Below, piece after piece: positions 8,562-17,381 of a DNA stretch of 64,000 bases. The position numbers and the translations under genes were made by a program. The notes under the pieces are model-generated. The model saw nothing but the letters and a program-made list of their open reading frames with translations. It searched no databases and was not told the DNA's origin. The DNA lies in assembly GCA_016720465.1 (NCBI GenBank), contig JADKKO010000004.1:1178001-1242000 (forward strand). The letters are read 5' to 3'. The DNA is from Holophagaceae bacterium. Lineage in GTDB: Bacteria; Acidobacteriota; Holophagae; Holophagales; Holophagaceae. Each line of letters starts with the position of its first letter. The stretch's first letter is position 1.

Positions 8562-9782
8562 ATGCCCCGAACCACGAATCACGTCATCCTGGGCCTCGCC
8601 CTGACGGCTACGGCATCAAGCCTGCTGGCCGCGGACGAGTCCAGCCCCATCAAGGCCCTCGCCAGCGGCAAAGCCAGCCTTGAGCTGCGGACCCGCTACG
8701 AGCATGTGGACGACGCGGCCGCGCTCAAGACCGCCGACACCCTCACCAACCGGCTGGCGCTGGCCTGGCGGTCCGGCAGCTGGCGGGGCATCTCCGCGTT
8801 CGCCCAGTTCGAGAACATTTCCACCCTCGCGGAACCGCGCTACTTCGTGCCCCAGACCGGGTATGGGCGCAGCGTGCGCGCGGTGGTGGCGGATCCGCCT
8901 TTGAGCCAGCTCAACCAGTTCTATGTGGAATGGAAGGGGCTGCGCGTGGGACGCCAGGCCATCAACCTGGACAACCAGCGGTTCGTGGGATCCGTGGCCT
9001 GGCGGCAGAACGACCAGACCTTCACCGGCGCCACGTTCACCAACAAGTCCTGGATCCCCCGCACCGAATTCACGATCGGCCATCTCACCCAAGTGCAGAA
9101 CATCTTCGGCCAGACCAAGCCCATCACCGCTGCGTTGGTCAACCTGCATGTCGCCTTCGTTCCCCAGGGGCATTTCCGGGCCTTCCACTATGCTTTCGAT
9201 GAAGGAGACCAATCGCTCCGGAATTTGGCGGGCTTGGTCACCAAGGACACCTCCTTCGCGCACACGGGTGCAAGGCTGGATGGGGAGGCTTGGAACGTGC
9301 TCTACGATGCCTCCTTCTCCACCCAGAAGAAATACAGGGACGCCACAGACAGCGGCACCCTGGATGCGAAATACCGTTTCCTCGGCCTGGGCTACCGGAT
9401 CGCGAAGGAACATACGGTCATGCTCGTGGAAGAGCGCCTGGACGCTGCCTTCAAGACCCCCTACGCGACCCTCCATGCCTGGAACGGATGGGCGGACCGC
9501 TTCCTGGCGACGCCCGCCGCGGGGCTGGTGGACCGCTATGGGCAATACCGGGGAAAGGCCGGCGCCTGGTCTTTCGAGGCTTCGCACCACGCCTTTTCGG
9601 CAGAGCAGGGTGGCGCGGCCTACGGCCGGGAAACGGATGTGCTGGTCGGGTATAAACCCAAGCCGTGGCTGACCCTGCTTCTCAAAGCAGCGGATTACCG
9701 GGCGGATGCCGGGACGCCAACCCTGGGCGCCGCAAACAAGAATTTGAAGAAGCTTTGGTTCCAGACCCTGCTGACCTTCTGA
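8562..9782 (+). CDS. Outer-membrane beta-barrel porin, alginate-export (AlgE-like) family
   Basis: 406 aa with a cleavable signal peptide (residues 1-23, ending LLAADES). After it come repeated alternating hydrophobic/polar strands (ELRTRYEHVDD, GISAFAQFENIS, LNQFYVEWKGLRVGRQ, NDQTFTGATFTNKS) and a C-terminal Phe, the outer-membrane barrel signature. The RTRYE and GRQ elements recall the alginate export/OprD-like porins common in Gram-negative environmental bacteria. It follows the two NarK genes by 100 bp, so it may be the outer-membrane entry pore for nitrate or nitrite. That role is inferred from position only. The substrate is unknown. Confidence 0.75.
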   Translation: MPRTTNHVILGLALTATASSLLAADESSPIKALASGKASLELRTRYEHVDDAAALKTADTLTNRLALAWRSGSWRGISAFAQFENISTLAEPRYFVPQTGYGRSVRAVVADPPLSQLNQFYVEWKGLRVGRQAINLDNQRFVGSVAWRQNDQTFTGATFTNKSWIPRTEFTIGHLTQVQNIFGQTKPITAALVNLHVAFVPQGHFRAFHYAFDEGDQSLRNLAGLVTKDTSFAHTGARLDGEAWNVLYDASFSTQKKYRDATDSGTLDAKYRFLGLGYRIAKEHTVMLVEERLDAAFKTPYATLHAWNGWADRFLATPAAGLVDRYGQYRGKAGAWSFEASHHAFSAEQGGAAYGRETDVLVGYKPKPWLTLLLKAADYRADAGTPTLGAANKNLKKLWFQTLLTF

Positions 9783-9822
9783 TCCTGCGAGAATGTTCCC
9801 GGATTCCATCCCGAGGTCCGCC

Positions 9823-10167
9823 ATGCCTAAGCAGAGCCAGCTTCCCAAACCCCCCTCGGCTTACTCCGAGTTCATCGCCCGCTTCCCCAAGCTGGGCCAG
9901 GCTTGGGATCTCCTGGCGGAAGGCGGGAAGGAAGGCCCGCTGGACGAGCGGACCGCGCGGCTGGTGAAACTGGCCATCGCCATCGGCGCGCAGAAAGAGG
10001 GCGCGGTCCATGCCTCCGTGCGCAAGGCCCTGGCCATCGGCATCACCCGGGAAGAGCTGGACCAGGTGGTGGCGCTATCGGCCGGCACGTTGGGCTTGCC
10101 TTCGGCCGTGGCGGCCCACACTTGGGTCAAGGAGACCAAGGCGGGAGGGAAGGGCCATGGCGATTGA
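9823..10167 (+). CDS. Carboxymuconolactone decarboxylase (AhpD-like) family protein
   Basis: 114 aa from ATG 9823 (GAGG at 9812-9815); an ATG at 9793 would add 10 residues and is less likely. The CMD fold signature is present (RTARLVKLAIAIGAQKEGAVHASVRKAL, quoted in part: LAIAIGAQKEG then HASVRKAL). The redox CxxC of AhpD is replaced by KEGA, so peroxidoxin-reductase activity is unlikely. This matches the non-redox CMD subgroup with conserved His and Glu. The substrate is unknown. The next gene overlaps its 3' end by 11 bp. Confidence 0.85.
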   Translation: MPKQSQLPKPPSAYSEFIARFPKLGQAWDLLAEGGKEGPLDERTARLVKLAIAIGAQKEGAVHASVRKALAIGITREELDQVVALSAGTLGLPSAVAAHTWVKETKAGGKGHGD

Positions 10168-10750
10168 AGAACCCCTTGGCATGCTGCTGCTGACCGGCGG
10201 CCAAGGGCGGCGTCTGGGCGGACCCAAGCATGGGCGGCCCCATCCCTCCGGCGGCACCTGGGGCGGCCATCTGGTCCGGGTGTTCCGCGAAGTGGCCCCG
10301 CGGGGCCCGGTGCAGATCCTGGGCGATCCCTTGCCGGATATCGGCGACCTAGCTGGCACGGGAATCGCTGTGGTGCCGGATCCCCGCCAGGGTCCGGCGG
10401 TCGCGCTTTCCGCCTGGGCCCGCTCGGAACCGCCTCCGACCATCCGCTGGTGGGTGGTGCCCTGCGATCAGGTGGCCTGGACAGCGGTGGATCTTCTGGC
10501 CTGGTACTCGCTGGCCGGAGATGCGGATCCCAAGGGCCGGGGCTGGGTGATGGTCCGGGAAGGCGAGCGGGAGCAGCCCCTCGGAGGCTTCATGGGCTCC
10601 ATGCTGATCCCCTCGGTGGCTTCCTTCGAGGAAAGCCGTGTGCGGGATCTGGTGGCGCGGCTGCCCCGTTGCATCGTCAACAGCGCAGCGTACCGAGGGC
10701 TGGATGTGGACTTGCCTGCTGACCTGGAAGCGTGGACGAAGCTACGCTGA
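10157..10750 (+). CDS. mobA: MobA-like molybdenum cofactor guanylyltransferase
   Basis: 197 aa. The N terminus carries the nucleotidyltransferase signature LLTGGQGRRLGGPKHGRP, matching LxGGxSxRMGxxK of MobA. A later VVPCDQVAW corresponds to the metal-binding D in PCDxP. MobA attaches GMP to Mo-molybdopterin to form the bis-MGD cofactor needed by DMSO-reductase-family enzymes such as the nitrate reductase encoded at 1636-3897. ATG 10157 overlaps the preceding CMD gene by 11 bp. The protein aligns with the general fold, but the middle is short and divergent, so a related NTP transferase cannot be excluded. moeA, also of this pathway, lies 9 kb away. Confidence 0.75.
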   Translation: MAIEEPLGMLLLTGGQGRRLGGPKHGRPHPSGGTWGGHLVRVFREVAPRGPVQILGDPLPDIGDLAGTGIAVVPDPRQGPAVALSAWARSEPPPTIRWWVVPCDQVAWTAVDLLAWYSLAGDADPKGRGWVMVREGEREQPLGGFMGSMLIPSVASFEESRVRDLVARLPRCIVNSAAYRGLDVDLPADLEAWTKLR

Positions 10751-10767
10751 ATGATCCGAGGCCAGCC

Positions 10768-11646
10768 ATGCACAGCAGTGAATCCCCCCGCCATGAATTC
10801 GTGTCGCCCTATTTCCTGGGCTCCTGCGACCCGGCCGAGGCGGACATCGTGTTGTTCGGCGTGTGCTGGGATGGCACGTCTTCCTTCAAAGCGGGCAGCC
10901 GGTTCGCGGGTTTCGCGGTGCGGGAGGCCTCCTTCGGCATGGAGGAGTTCAGCTTCTACCAGGACGCGTCGCTCCTCGACATCAAGTACGCCGATTACGG
11001 CGATCTGTTCCTGCCGCCGGGCCAGAAGGCCAGGGTCCTGGAGGACATCGGCACCGCTGTGCGGGAGATCCGCGCCAAAGGGCAGTTCCCCATCGCCTTC
11101 GGAGGCGAGCATCTGCTGGCGTATCCGCTCATCATGGCGGCCTTCGGGGATCACCCGGATCTTGCTGTGGTCCATTTCGACGCCCATGCGGACCTGCGGC
11201 CGGACCTGTGGGGGGATGAGTTCACCCATGCCACGATCCTGGGGCGCGTGGCCGAGAAGATCGGCTTCCAGAATCTCTTCCAGTTCGGCATCCGCAGCGG
11301 CTCCCGGGAGGAGTGGGAACTCGCGCAAAAGCACGGCACCCTGCATCCTTTCACGAAAGAGGAGATCGCCAAGGTGCTGGATTCCCTGGGCGACCGCCCC
11401 ATCTACCTGACCTGCGACATGGACGTGCTCGACCCGAGCATCTATCCAGGCACCGGCACGCCGGAACCCGGCGGCATCGACTACGCCACCTTCATCGGCG
11501 GCTTGAAGCAGATCAAAGGACGGCGCCTGGTGGGCATGGACTGTCTGGAACTGGCGCCCCACTACGACCCCAGCGGTGTCAGCGCCATCACCATGGCCAA
11601 GACCCTCAGGGAAATGATCATCCTGGCGAGTTGGCGGAAGCGCTGA
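10768..11646 (+). CDS. speB: Agmatinase/ureohydrolase family protein
   Basis: 292 aa from ATG 10768 (GAGG at 10758-10761). The binuclear Mn motifs are complete: GGEHL (His), HFDAHADLR (DAHAD) and TCDMDVLDPS (DxDxxDP), with a late ECLELAPHYD-like element (DCLELAPHYDPSG). This is the arginase/agmatinase fold and probably hydrolyses agmatine to putrescine and urea. Guanidinobutyrase or formiminoglutamase are alternatives within the family that sequence reading alone cannot separate. It follows mobA by 17 bp and may share its transcript, although the pathways are unrelated. Confidence 0.88.
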   Translation: MHSSESPRHEFVSPYFLGSCDPAEADIVLFGVCWDGTSSFKAGSRFAGFAVREASFGMEEFSFYQDASLLDIKYADYGDLFLPPGQKARVLEDIGTAVREIRAKGQFPIAFGGEHLLAYPLIMAAFGDHPDLAVVHFDAHADLRPDLWGDEFTHATILGRVAEKIGFQNLFQFGIRSGSREEWELAQKHGTLHPFTKEEIAKVLDSLGDRPIYLTCDMDVLDPSIYPGTGTPEPGGIDYATFIGGLKQIKGRRLVGMDCLELAPHYDPSGVSAITMAKTLREMIILASWRKR

Positions 11647-11655
11647 GGGGAGTCC

Positions 11656-11931
11656 CTACTCGACTTCGATGGCCCTCAAGTCCTTGCCCGGCTTGAAGCG
11701 GATGCTCTTGCCCTTGGGAATGGCGACGCTGTCCCCGGTCTTGATGTTGCGGCCCATGCCGCGTTTGCGGGGCCGGGGCTCGAACACGCCGAAGCCGCGG
11801 ATCTCGATGCGGTCGCCGTCCAGCAGGGCCTGCTTCATGCGCTCAGTCAGCAGATCCACGGCCTGGAGTGCGGTGGCCCGGGAGCAGGGATGCGCCTGCA
11901 TCAGCGCGTTGGCAATGTCGAGCTTGATCAT
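11656..11931 (-). CDS. HU/IHF-family DNA-binding protein
   Basis: 91 aa, the usual size of HU/IHF subunits. Visible are the N-terminal helical pair (IANALMQAHPCSRATALQAVDLL), the RGFGVFEPRPRKRGMGRNIKTG arm region (quoted in part: GFGVFEPRPRKRGMGRN) and the terminal KSIRFKPGKDL helix. The arm RxxGRNIKTG is close to the IHF-type consensus. It bends and compacts DNA as a dimer. Converges with the agmatinase gene, their stops separated by 9 bp. Whether it acts as a homodimeric HU or an IHF-like partner cannot be decided. Confidence 0.92.
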   Translation of the reverse strand: MIKLDIANALMQAHPCSRATALQAVDLLTERMKQALLDGDRIEIRGFGVFEPRPRKRGMGRNIKTGDSVAIPKGKSIRFKPGKDLRAIEVE

Positions 11932-12042
11932 TGAAACCTCGGTGCGGGACCCCCGGAACTGCCGAGGGCGCGCGTGGAATGAAGGGAAGTCACTACTCTA
12001 GATCAAGAAGCGATAAAAAGCGGGAAATGTTGCAGTTCGAGT

Positions 12043-13293
12043 TTAGCGGCCGAGTCCGATCTTAAGATCGGATTGCGGCGGGGGCAAAGGCGTCGTGGAG
12101 CTTTTCGGCGCCAAGATGGGCTCTGGCAGGACCGGAGAAGCCTTGCTGCCGGATTCGCGCCCCGCGCCCTGGCTGATGGTCATCTGGTTTTCCATGTTGC
12201 CCCGGGCGGCGTCCGAAGCCGAGGAGACGCCCTCGAGCTTCAGCTTGAACTCGCCCACGTTGGTGGCGCGCTTGAGGGCTTCCTCCTCGGTGATGAGGTC
12301 CTGCTTCAGGAGGAAGTAGAGGCTCTGGTCGAAGGTCTGCATCCCGTACTGGGAGGTGCCCGAGGCGATGACATCGCGCAGGTTCTTGGTCTTGTCCTTG
12401 TCTTCGATGCAGGTGCGGACGGTCTCGGTGGTGATGAGCACCTCGATGGCGGGCACGCGGCCCTGGCCGTCGGAGCGGGGCACCAGGCGCTGGCTGATGA
12501 CCGCCTTCAGCACCGCCGCCATCTGCAGGCGCACCTGCTTCTGGTGGTGCGGCGGGAAGACGGAAATGATGCGGTTGATGGTTTCCGTGGCATCCAGCGT
12601 ATGGAGCGTCGAGAAGACCAGATGCCCCGTCTCGGCCGCGTGGAGGGCGGTCTCGATGGTTTCCAGGTCGCGCATCTCGCCCACGAGGATGACGTCCGGG
12701 TCCTGGCGCAGCGCGGAACGGAGCGCCGCCGAAAAGCTCGTGCAGTCGGCCCCCACCTCGCGCTGGTTGACGATGCTCTGGTTGTCCCGGTGGAGGTACT
12801 CGATGGGATCCTCGATGGTGAGCACATGCTCGATGCGCGTGGCGTTGATGAGGTCGATCATGGCGGCGAGCGTGGTGGATTTTCCTGAGCCCGTGGTGCC
12901 GGTGACCAGCACCATGCCGCGCTGCTCTTCGCAGATCTTGGCCAGCACCTTGGGCAGCATCAGGTCCTCGATGGAGTAGATGCGCCGGGGGATCACGCGC
13001 AGCACCAGCCCCACGGTGCCGCGCTGGTTGAAGACGTTGCAGCGGAACCGGCCCAGGGCCGGCACCGAGTAGGCCAGATCGATATCCAGGTATTCTTTGA
13101 ATTTCGATTTCTGCTTGTCGCTCGCCATGATGCTGTAGGCCATCGCGATGGTGTCCTCCTGCACCAGCCGCTTGAACTGCGTCATGGGGACCAGGCGGCC
13201 CTTGATGCGGGCCACCGGATGGTTGCCCACCTTCAAATGCAAGTCGGAGGCACCGAGCTCGCACACGGCCGTGAGGAGTTCATTGATTTGCAT
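12043..13293 (-). CDS. pilT: PilT/PilU-family type IV pilus retraction ATPase
   Basis: 416 aa from MQINELL (ATG at 13293, GGGAG upstream); the open frame extends further 5' but reads as non-coding, low-complexity sequence. Motifs: Walker A GTTGSGKSTT, Asp box (VLTIEDPIEYLH), Walker B (PDVILVGEMRDLET) and His box (TGHLVFSTLHT). It powers depolymerisation of type IV pili, hence twitching and DNA uptake. The C-terminal GMQTFDQSLYFLLKQDLI is typical of PilT-like ATPases in Acidobacteriota and Deltaproteobacteria. A Ser/Pro-rich tail of about 65 residues follows the conserved domain. No other pil genes are nearby. Confidence 0.92.
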   Translation of the reverse strand: MQINELLTAVCELGASDLHLKVGNHPVARIKGRLVPMTQFKRLVQEDTIAMAYSIMASDKQKSKFKEYLDIDLAYSVPALGRFRCNVFNQRGTVGLVLRVIPRRIYSIEDLMLPKVLAKICEEQRGMVLVTGTTGSGKSTTLAAMIDLINATRIEHVLTIEDPIEYLHRDNQSIVNQREVGADCTSFSAALRSALRQDPDVILVGEMRDLETIETALHAAETGHLVFSTLHTLDATETINRIISVFPPHHQKQVRLQMAAVLKAVISQRLVPRSDGQGRVPAIEVLITTETVRTCIEDKDKTKNLRDVIASGTSQYGMQTFDQSLYFLLKQDLITEEEALKRATNVGEFKLKLEGVSSASDAARGNMENQMTISQGAGRESGSKASPVLPEPILAPKSSTTPLPPPQSDLKIGLGR

Positions 13294-13552
13294 GGGAGCT
13301 CTCCCAGGAACAGGGGGGGTGGAGTGGAACCATCCTACTCCACCCCCGGAGGAAGCCGCTGCGACAAAATTGCCGGGCGGTGCCGGTGGCGGCACCCCAG
13401 GCAGGCGTTCCGAAATCTTCACTAAGGGAATCCCGGTAAGGCTGGTAAAATCGAAGGTTCGGCCCTCTTGATGCCCTCCCCGCGGGCTTGAAGGGTGGGT
13501 CGAATCTGCACCCTACCCTCGATGCCCCACGAAGGGCACGCCGTTCATTTGG

Positions 13553-15382
13553 ATGCCCATGACTCCTCTCGAAAAAATCCGCAACATCGCCATCATTGCC
13601 CACGTCGACCACGGCAAGACCACCCTGGTGGACGCCATGTTCAAGGGCGCCCACATGTTCCGGGACAACCAGAAGGTCCAGGAACGGGCCATGGACAGCA
13701 ACGACCAGGAGCGGGAGCGCGGCATCACCATCCTGGCCAAGACCACGTCCATCCATTGGGCGGGCCATCGCTTCAACATCGTGGATACGCCCGGCCACGC
13801 GGATTTCGGCGGCGAGGTCGAGCGCGTGCTCTCCATGGTGGATTCAGTGCTGCTGGTGGTGGATGCCTTCGACGGCCCCATGCCCCAGACCAAGTTCGTG
13901 ACCCGCAAAGCCCTGGCCCTCGGCCTGAAGCCCATCGTGGTCATCAACAAGGTGGACCGCCCCGGCGCCCGGCCCCACTTCGCCCAGGACGCGGTTTTCG
14001 AGCTGTTCATGGAGCTCGGCGCCACGGATGCGCAGTTGGATTTCCCCACGGTCTTCGCCTCCGCCAAGCAGGGCTACGCGATGATGGACGTCAACGACAA
14101 CAGCGAGACCCTGGACCCGCTCTTCGATACCATCGCCAACTACTGCCCGCCTCCCAGCGGCGATCCCGCGGCTCCGCTGCAGATGCTCGTCACCCTCATG
14201 GACTACAACGATTTCGTGGGCCAGATCGGCATCGGGCGCATCTTCAACGGCACTATTCGAGTGGGCGAGAATGTGGCGCTGGTGAAGCGCGACGGCTCCA
14301 TCCAGAACCAGAAAGTCACCCAGCTCTACGGCTTCGAGGGCCTCACCCGCGTGCCCCAGACCGAAGCCGGCACCGGCGAGATCGTGGCCATCGCGGGCAT
14401 CCCCGACATCCGCGTGGGCGAGACCATCGCGTCGGCGGAATCCCCCATGGCTCTGGAATACGTGGACATCGACGAGCCCACCATTTCGATGATGTTCATG
14501 GTGAACAACGGCCCCTTCGCAGGGCAGGACGGGAAGCATGTGCAGTCGCGGCGCATCCGCGAACGGCTCACGAAGGAGCTGCAGCACAACGTCGCCCTCC
14601 GCGTCGAGGACACCGAGACGCCAGACTCCTTCAAGGTCAGCGGCCGCGGCGAACTGCATTTGAGCGTGCTCATCGAGTCCATGCGCCGCGAAGGCTTCGA
14701 GCTGTGCGTGAGCCGCCCGGAGGTCATCCTGCACACCACCGAGCAGGGCGAAAAGCAGGAGCCCTACGAAGACCTCACCGTGGACGTGCCGGAGTCCTAC
14801 ATGGGCGTGGTCATGGAAAAGCTCGGCATGCGCAAGGCGGAAATGCAGGACATGGGCCAGGAGCTGGGCCGCGTCCGCCTGCACTTCAAGATCCCCTCCC
14901 GCGGCCTCATCGGCTACCGCTCCGAGTTCATGACCGACACCCGCGGCGAAGGCATCATCAACAGCATCTTCAGCCACTACGGCCCCTACAAGGGCGAGCT
15001 GCCGGGCCGCAAGAACGGCGTGCTGATCAGCATGGAAACCTGCGAAACCGTCGGCTTCGCGCTGATGAACCTGGAGGACCGGGGCATCATCTTCCTTCAC
15101 CCCGGCACCAAGTGCTACGAAGGCATGATCGTGGGCGAGCACGCCCGGGAGAACGACCTGGTGGTGAACGTGGCCAAGGGCAAGAAGCTGTCGAACATGC
15201 GCTCCTCCGGCGCCGACGAAGCCACCCGCCTGACCCCGCCCCGGGAGCACACCCTGGAGCAGGCGCTGGAGTACATCCAGAACGATGAACTGGTCGAAGT
15301 GACCCCGAACTTCATCCGCATGCGCAAGCGCGTCCTGGACGAAGCCGACCGGAAAAAGGCCGAGAAGCGCGCGCTGGTTTAG
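13553..15382 (+). CDS. typA: Translational GTPase TypA/BipA
   Basis: 609 aa, the normal length for TypA. The N-terminal GTPase domain has G1 AHVDHGKTT, switch elements (ERERGITILAKTTS), G3 DTPGHADFGGEVERV and G4 NKVDRPGARP. Then come an EF-Tu-like domain 2, domains III and V (GRGELHLSVLIESMRREGFE) and the unique C-terminal domain (SNMRSSGADEATRLTPP). TypA binds 70S ribosomes and aids 50S assembly and stress adaptation. It is divergently placed from pilT across a 259-bp gap. A hairpin terminator follows at 15432-15458. Confidence 0.97.
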   Translation: MPMTPLEKIRNIAIIAHVDHGKTTLVDAMFKGAHMFRDNQKVQERAMDSNDQERERGITILAKTTSIHWAGHRFNIVDTPGHADFGGEVERVLSMVDSVLLVVDAFDGPMPQTKFVTRKALALGLKPIVVINKVDRPGARPHFAQDAVFELFMELGATDAQLDFPTVFASAKQGYAMMDVNDNSETLDPLFDTIANYCPPPSGDPAAPLQMLVTLMDYNDFVGQIGIGRIFNGTIRVGENVALVKRDGSIQNQKVTQLYGFEGLTRVPQTEAGTGEIVAIAGIPDIRVGETIASAESPMALEYVDIDEPTISMMFMVNNGPFAGQDGKHVQSRRIRERLTKELQHNVALRVEDTETPDSFKVSGRGELHLSVLIESMRREGFELCVSRPEVILHTTEQGEKQEPYEDLTVDVPESYMGVVMEKLGMRKAEMQDMGQELGRVRLHFKIPSRGLIGYRSEFMTDTRGEGIINSIFSHYGPYKGELPGRKNGVLISMETCETVGFALMNLEDRGIIFLHPGTKCYEGMIVGEHARENDLVVNVAKGKKLSNMRSSGADEATRLTPPREHTLEQALEYIQNDELVEVTPNFIRMRKRVLDEADRKKAEKRALV

Positions 15383-15431
15383 CAGCGAACAGCCGCGGAC
15401 GGCGGGGATGAAAAAGGATGAAATAGGGAGA

Positions 15432-15458
15432 GGGGGCTGATCCAGTCCCCCTTTTTTT
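15432..15458 (+). terminator. Rho-independent terminator after typA
   Basis: GGGGGCTG and CAGTCCCCC pair as a stem (one bulged T) around ATC, directly followed by seven T residues (15452-15458). It lies 50 bp after the typA stop on the same strand. Confidence 0.85.
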
Positions 15459-15460
15459 CT

Positions 15461-15529
15461 CCCCGCGAATCCCCGTTTGTCCCCGGCTTAAAATCTTTTT
15501 TGGCCGGGGACAAACGAGGATTCGCGGGG
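15461..15529. repeat. Long inverted repeat (27-bp arms)
   Basis: Arms 15461-15487 and 15503-15529 are reverse complements over 27 bp with one mismatch (C/T), separated by a 15-nt AT-rich loop that includes a run of six T. It starts 3 bp after the typA terminator and lies in a 303-bp gap before the DUF218 gene. It is too long for a simple terminator, and could be a REP-like palindromic element or a structured RNA. The remaining gap (15530-15685) holds nothing I can name. Confidence 0.85.
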
Positions 15530-15685
15530 ACAATACAAGGTCGTAATTCGGTTTTTATCCTCGGCTACCCATGCGACTCGGCGAGGAACCTTTTTTGTGG
15601 GGAATCAGTTCGCCTTCAAGAAGACCTTGGTTCCTTTTCTCAAGGCGCTGGTGCAACATCGTGTTGATGCTTTGACCGAGGTGCC

Positions 15686-16396
15686 ATGACCGATGGGGGA
15701 CCGACACCGATCTACGCCGCGCCGCCTCGCGCCACCTTCTGGCAGATGCTCGGACCGGGGGGGCTCGTGTCCTTCGGGTTGGCACTACTCGGCGGCGGCC
15801 TGCTGCTGGGCGTGCCGGTGTTCTGGCGGCTCCGCCAGGTGCTCAAGGCCGCGAATGGGGCTGCTTTCGAGCCGTCGGATGTGATACTGGTGCTCGGCAG
15901 GCGCTTGCAGAACGACCGTCCCACACCGGTCTTCGAGGCCCGGCTGGATCACGCGGCGGGGCTCCTGCGCGAGGGCCTGGCGCCGCGGATCGTGATCGCG
16001 GGAGGGCTCACCGGAAAGGCGAGCCTCAGCGAAGCGGAGGTTGGCCGGGAGCGCTTGGTCGGTCAGGGCATCGCGCCCGAAAAAATCCTGGTGGAGGACT
16101 GCAGCCAGCACACCCTGGAGAATCTTTTCAATCTGCGCGAAACGCTGCGGGGCGAGAATTGGAAGTCCTTGATCCTGGTGTCCGATCCTCTGCACCTGGC
16201 CCGTGCCGGTGCCCTGGCGCGCGGCCTGGGCCTGGAGTTCCGATGCTCGCCCGCCACCGCCTGCCCGCCGCTCCGTGGAAGCTCGGGGTGGTGGGCCCGC
16301 GCCTGCTACGAAGCCTTTCTGCTGCACTGGTACCACACCGGCGTCGCCTATAGCCGGGTCATCAAGTCCGAAAGGCAGCTCTCCCGGCTGACCTGA
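15686..16396 (+). CDS. YdcF/ElyC-like DUF218 membrane protein
   Basis: 236 aa. One N-terminal transmembrane helix (about residues 27-50) precedes the DUF218 fold: DVILVLGRRLQNDRPTPVFE, then ARLDHAAGLLREGLAPRIVIAGG, SEAE near residue 112 and a TLENLFNLRE motif. SanA/YdcF/ElyC relatives influence cell-envelope integrity and vancomycin barrier function or late peptidoglycan/lipid-carrier steps. The exact reaction is unknown. It is probably anchored in the inner membrane with the domain outside. It precedes rsmI by 36 bp in the same direction. Confidence 0.85.
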   Translation: MTDGGPTPIYAAPPRATFWQMLGPGGLVSFGLALLGGGLLLGVPVFWRLRQVLKAANGAAFEPSDVILVLGRRLQNDRPTPVFEARLDHAAGLLREGLAPRIVIAGGLTGKASLSEAEVGRERLVGQGIAPEKILVEDCSQHTLENLFNLRETLRGENWKSLILVSDPLHLARAGALARGLGLEFRCSPATACPPLRGSSGWWARACYEAFLLHWYHTGVAYSRVIKSERQLSRLT

Positions 16397-16432
16397 GCCG
16401 CTGCTTCGGCGCCGAACTGCCAGAATGGTTCC

Positions 16433-17284
16433 ATGCCCGGCCACCTCATCCTCGTCCCCACGCCCTTGGGCAATCTCGGCGATCTCACGCATCGGGCGGT
16501 GCAGGCGCTGGAGGGCTGCGACCTGGTAGCCTGCGAGGACACCCGGCGCACGGGGGGGCTGCTGGCCCACCTCGGCATCGACAAGCCACTGCAGCGCTTC
16601 GACGACCACGCGTCCCAGGAGGCCTTTGATCGCGTGACGTCGGCGTTGATCAACAGCCAGACCGTGGCCTACTGCTCAGACGCGGGCATGCCGGGCATCA
16701 ACGATCCGGGCTTCGAGATCGCGCGGATCGCGAGGGAGAACGGCATCAAGGTGACGGTGCTGCCGGGGGCTTCGGCGGTGACGCTTGCCGTGGTCGCCAG
16801 CGGCCTTCCCAGCCACGCCTTCAGCTTTTGGGGCTACCTGCCCAGCCGCAGCGAACCGCGCAAAACCATGCTGAAAAAACTCGGCAGCCAGGAGGAAACC
16901 GTCGTCGTGTTCGAAACGCCCCACCGCATCCACGAAACCCTTTCGGAATTGGTGGAGCTGCTGCCGGAGCGGGAGATCGCCCTGGGCCGCGAACTCACCA
17001 AATTGCACGAGAGCTGGTACCGGGGCACGCCCGCACAGGTGATCGAACAACTGGGCAATGAGAGCCGCGGCGAGATGGTGCTGGTCATGGCCGGCGCCGA
17101 CGCCAAACGCACGGTGACGGAAGCGCAGAGCGATTTCGACGGCGCCGCGTTGCCCGAATGGGCCGTGCGCTACCTCGACGCCGCCCGGGAAGGCGGCATG
17201 ACCCTGCGCGAAGCGGTGAAACCCCTGGCCAGGCATATGAAGGTGAGCGCGTCGGACTTGTACAAGCTGGCGGTGGAGCTTTGA
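16433..17284 (+). CDS. rsmI: 16S rRNA (cytidine1402-2'-O)-methyltransferase RsmI
   Basis: 283 aa, the usual length. Diagnostic blocks are present: LVPTPLGNLGDLTHRAV at the N terminus, ACEDTRRTGGLL, SDAGMPGINDPG, LPGASAVTLAV and FETPHRIHETL. The tetrapyrrole-methylase fold binds SAM. The enzyme 2'-O-methylates C1402 of 16S rRNA in the P site. The C-terminal extension (LREAVKPLARHMKVSASDLYKLA) is also typical. The stop codon is immediately followed by a heptamer repeat. Confidence 0.96.
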   Translation: MPGHLILVPTPLGNLGDLTHRAVQALEGCDLVACEDTRRTGGLLAHLGIDKPLQRFDDHASQEAFDRVTSALINSQTVAYCSDAGMPGINDPGFEIARIARENGIKVTVLPGASAVTLAVVASGLPSHAFSFWGYLPSRSEPRKTMLKKLGSQEETVVVFETPHRIHETLSELVELLPEREIALGRELTKLHESWYRGTPAQVIEQLGNESRGEMVLVMAGADAKRTVTEAQSDFDGAALPEWAVRYLDAAREGGMTLREAVKPLARHMKVSASDLYKLAVEL

Positions 17285-17338
17285 GTCGAGAGATCAGAGT
17301 CAAGAGTCGAGGGTCAAGAGTTGAGAGTCGAGAGTAAA
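17283..17338 (+). repeat. Heptanucleotide tandem repeat (GAGTCGA-type, 8 copies)
   Basis: Eight successive 7-bp units related to GAGTCGA/GAGTCAA, beginning inside the rsmI stop codon and running into an A-rich stretch. Same period as the array at 8467-8529 but a different heptamer. Confidence 0.85.
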
Positions 17339-17381
17339 AAAAATCTGGAGTAGAGGGTCGAGCGTCACCCGCCCACGCCAT

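Noticed and set aside
13495..15288. 597-residue open frame on + overlapping typA
   Set aside because: Out of frame with typA, Arg/His/Pro-rich, no recognisable motifs; typical GC-driven shadow.
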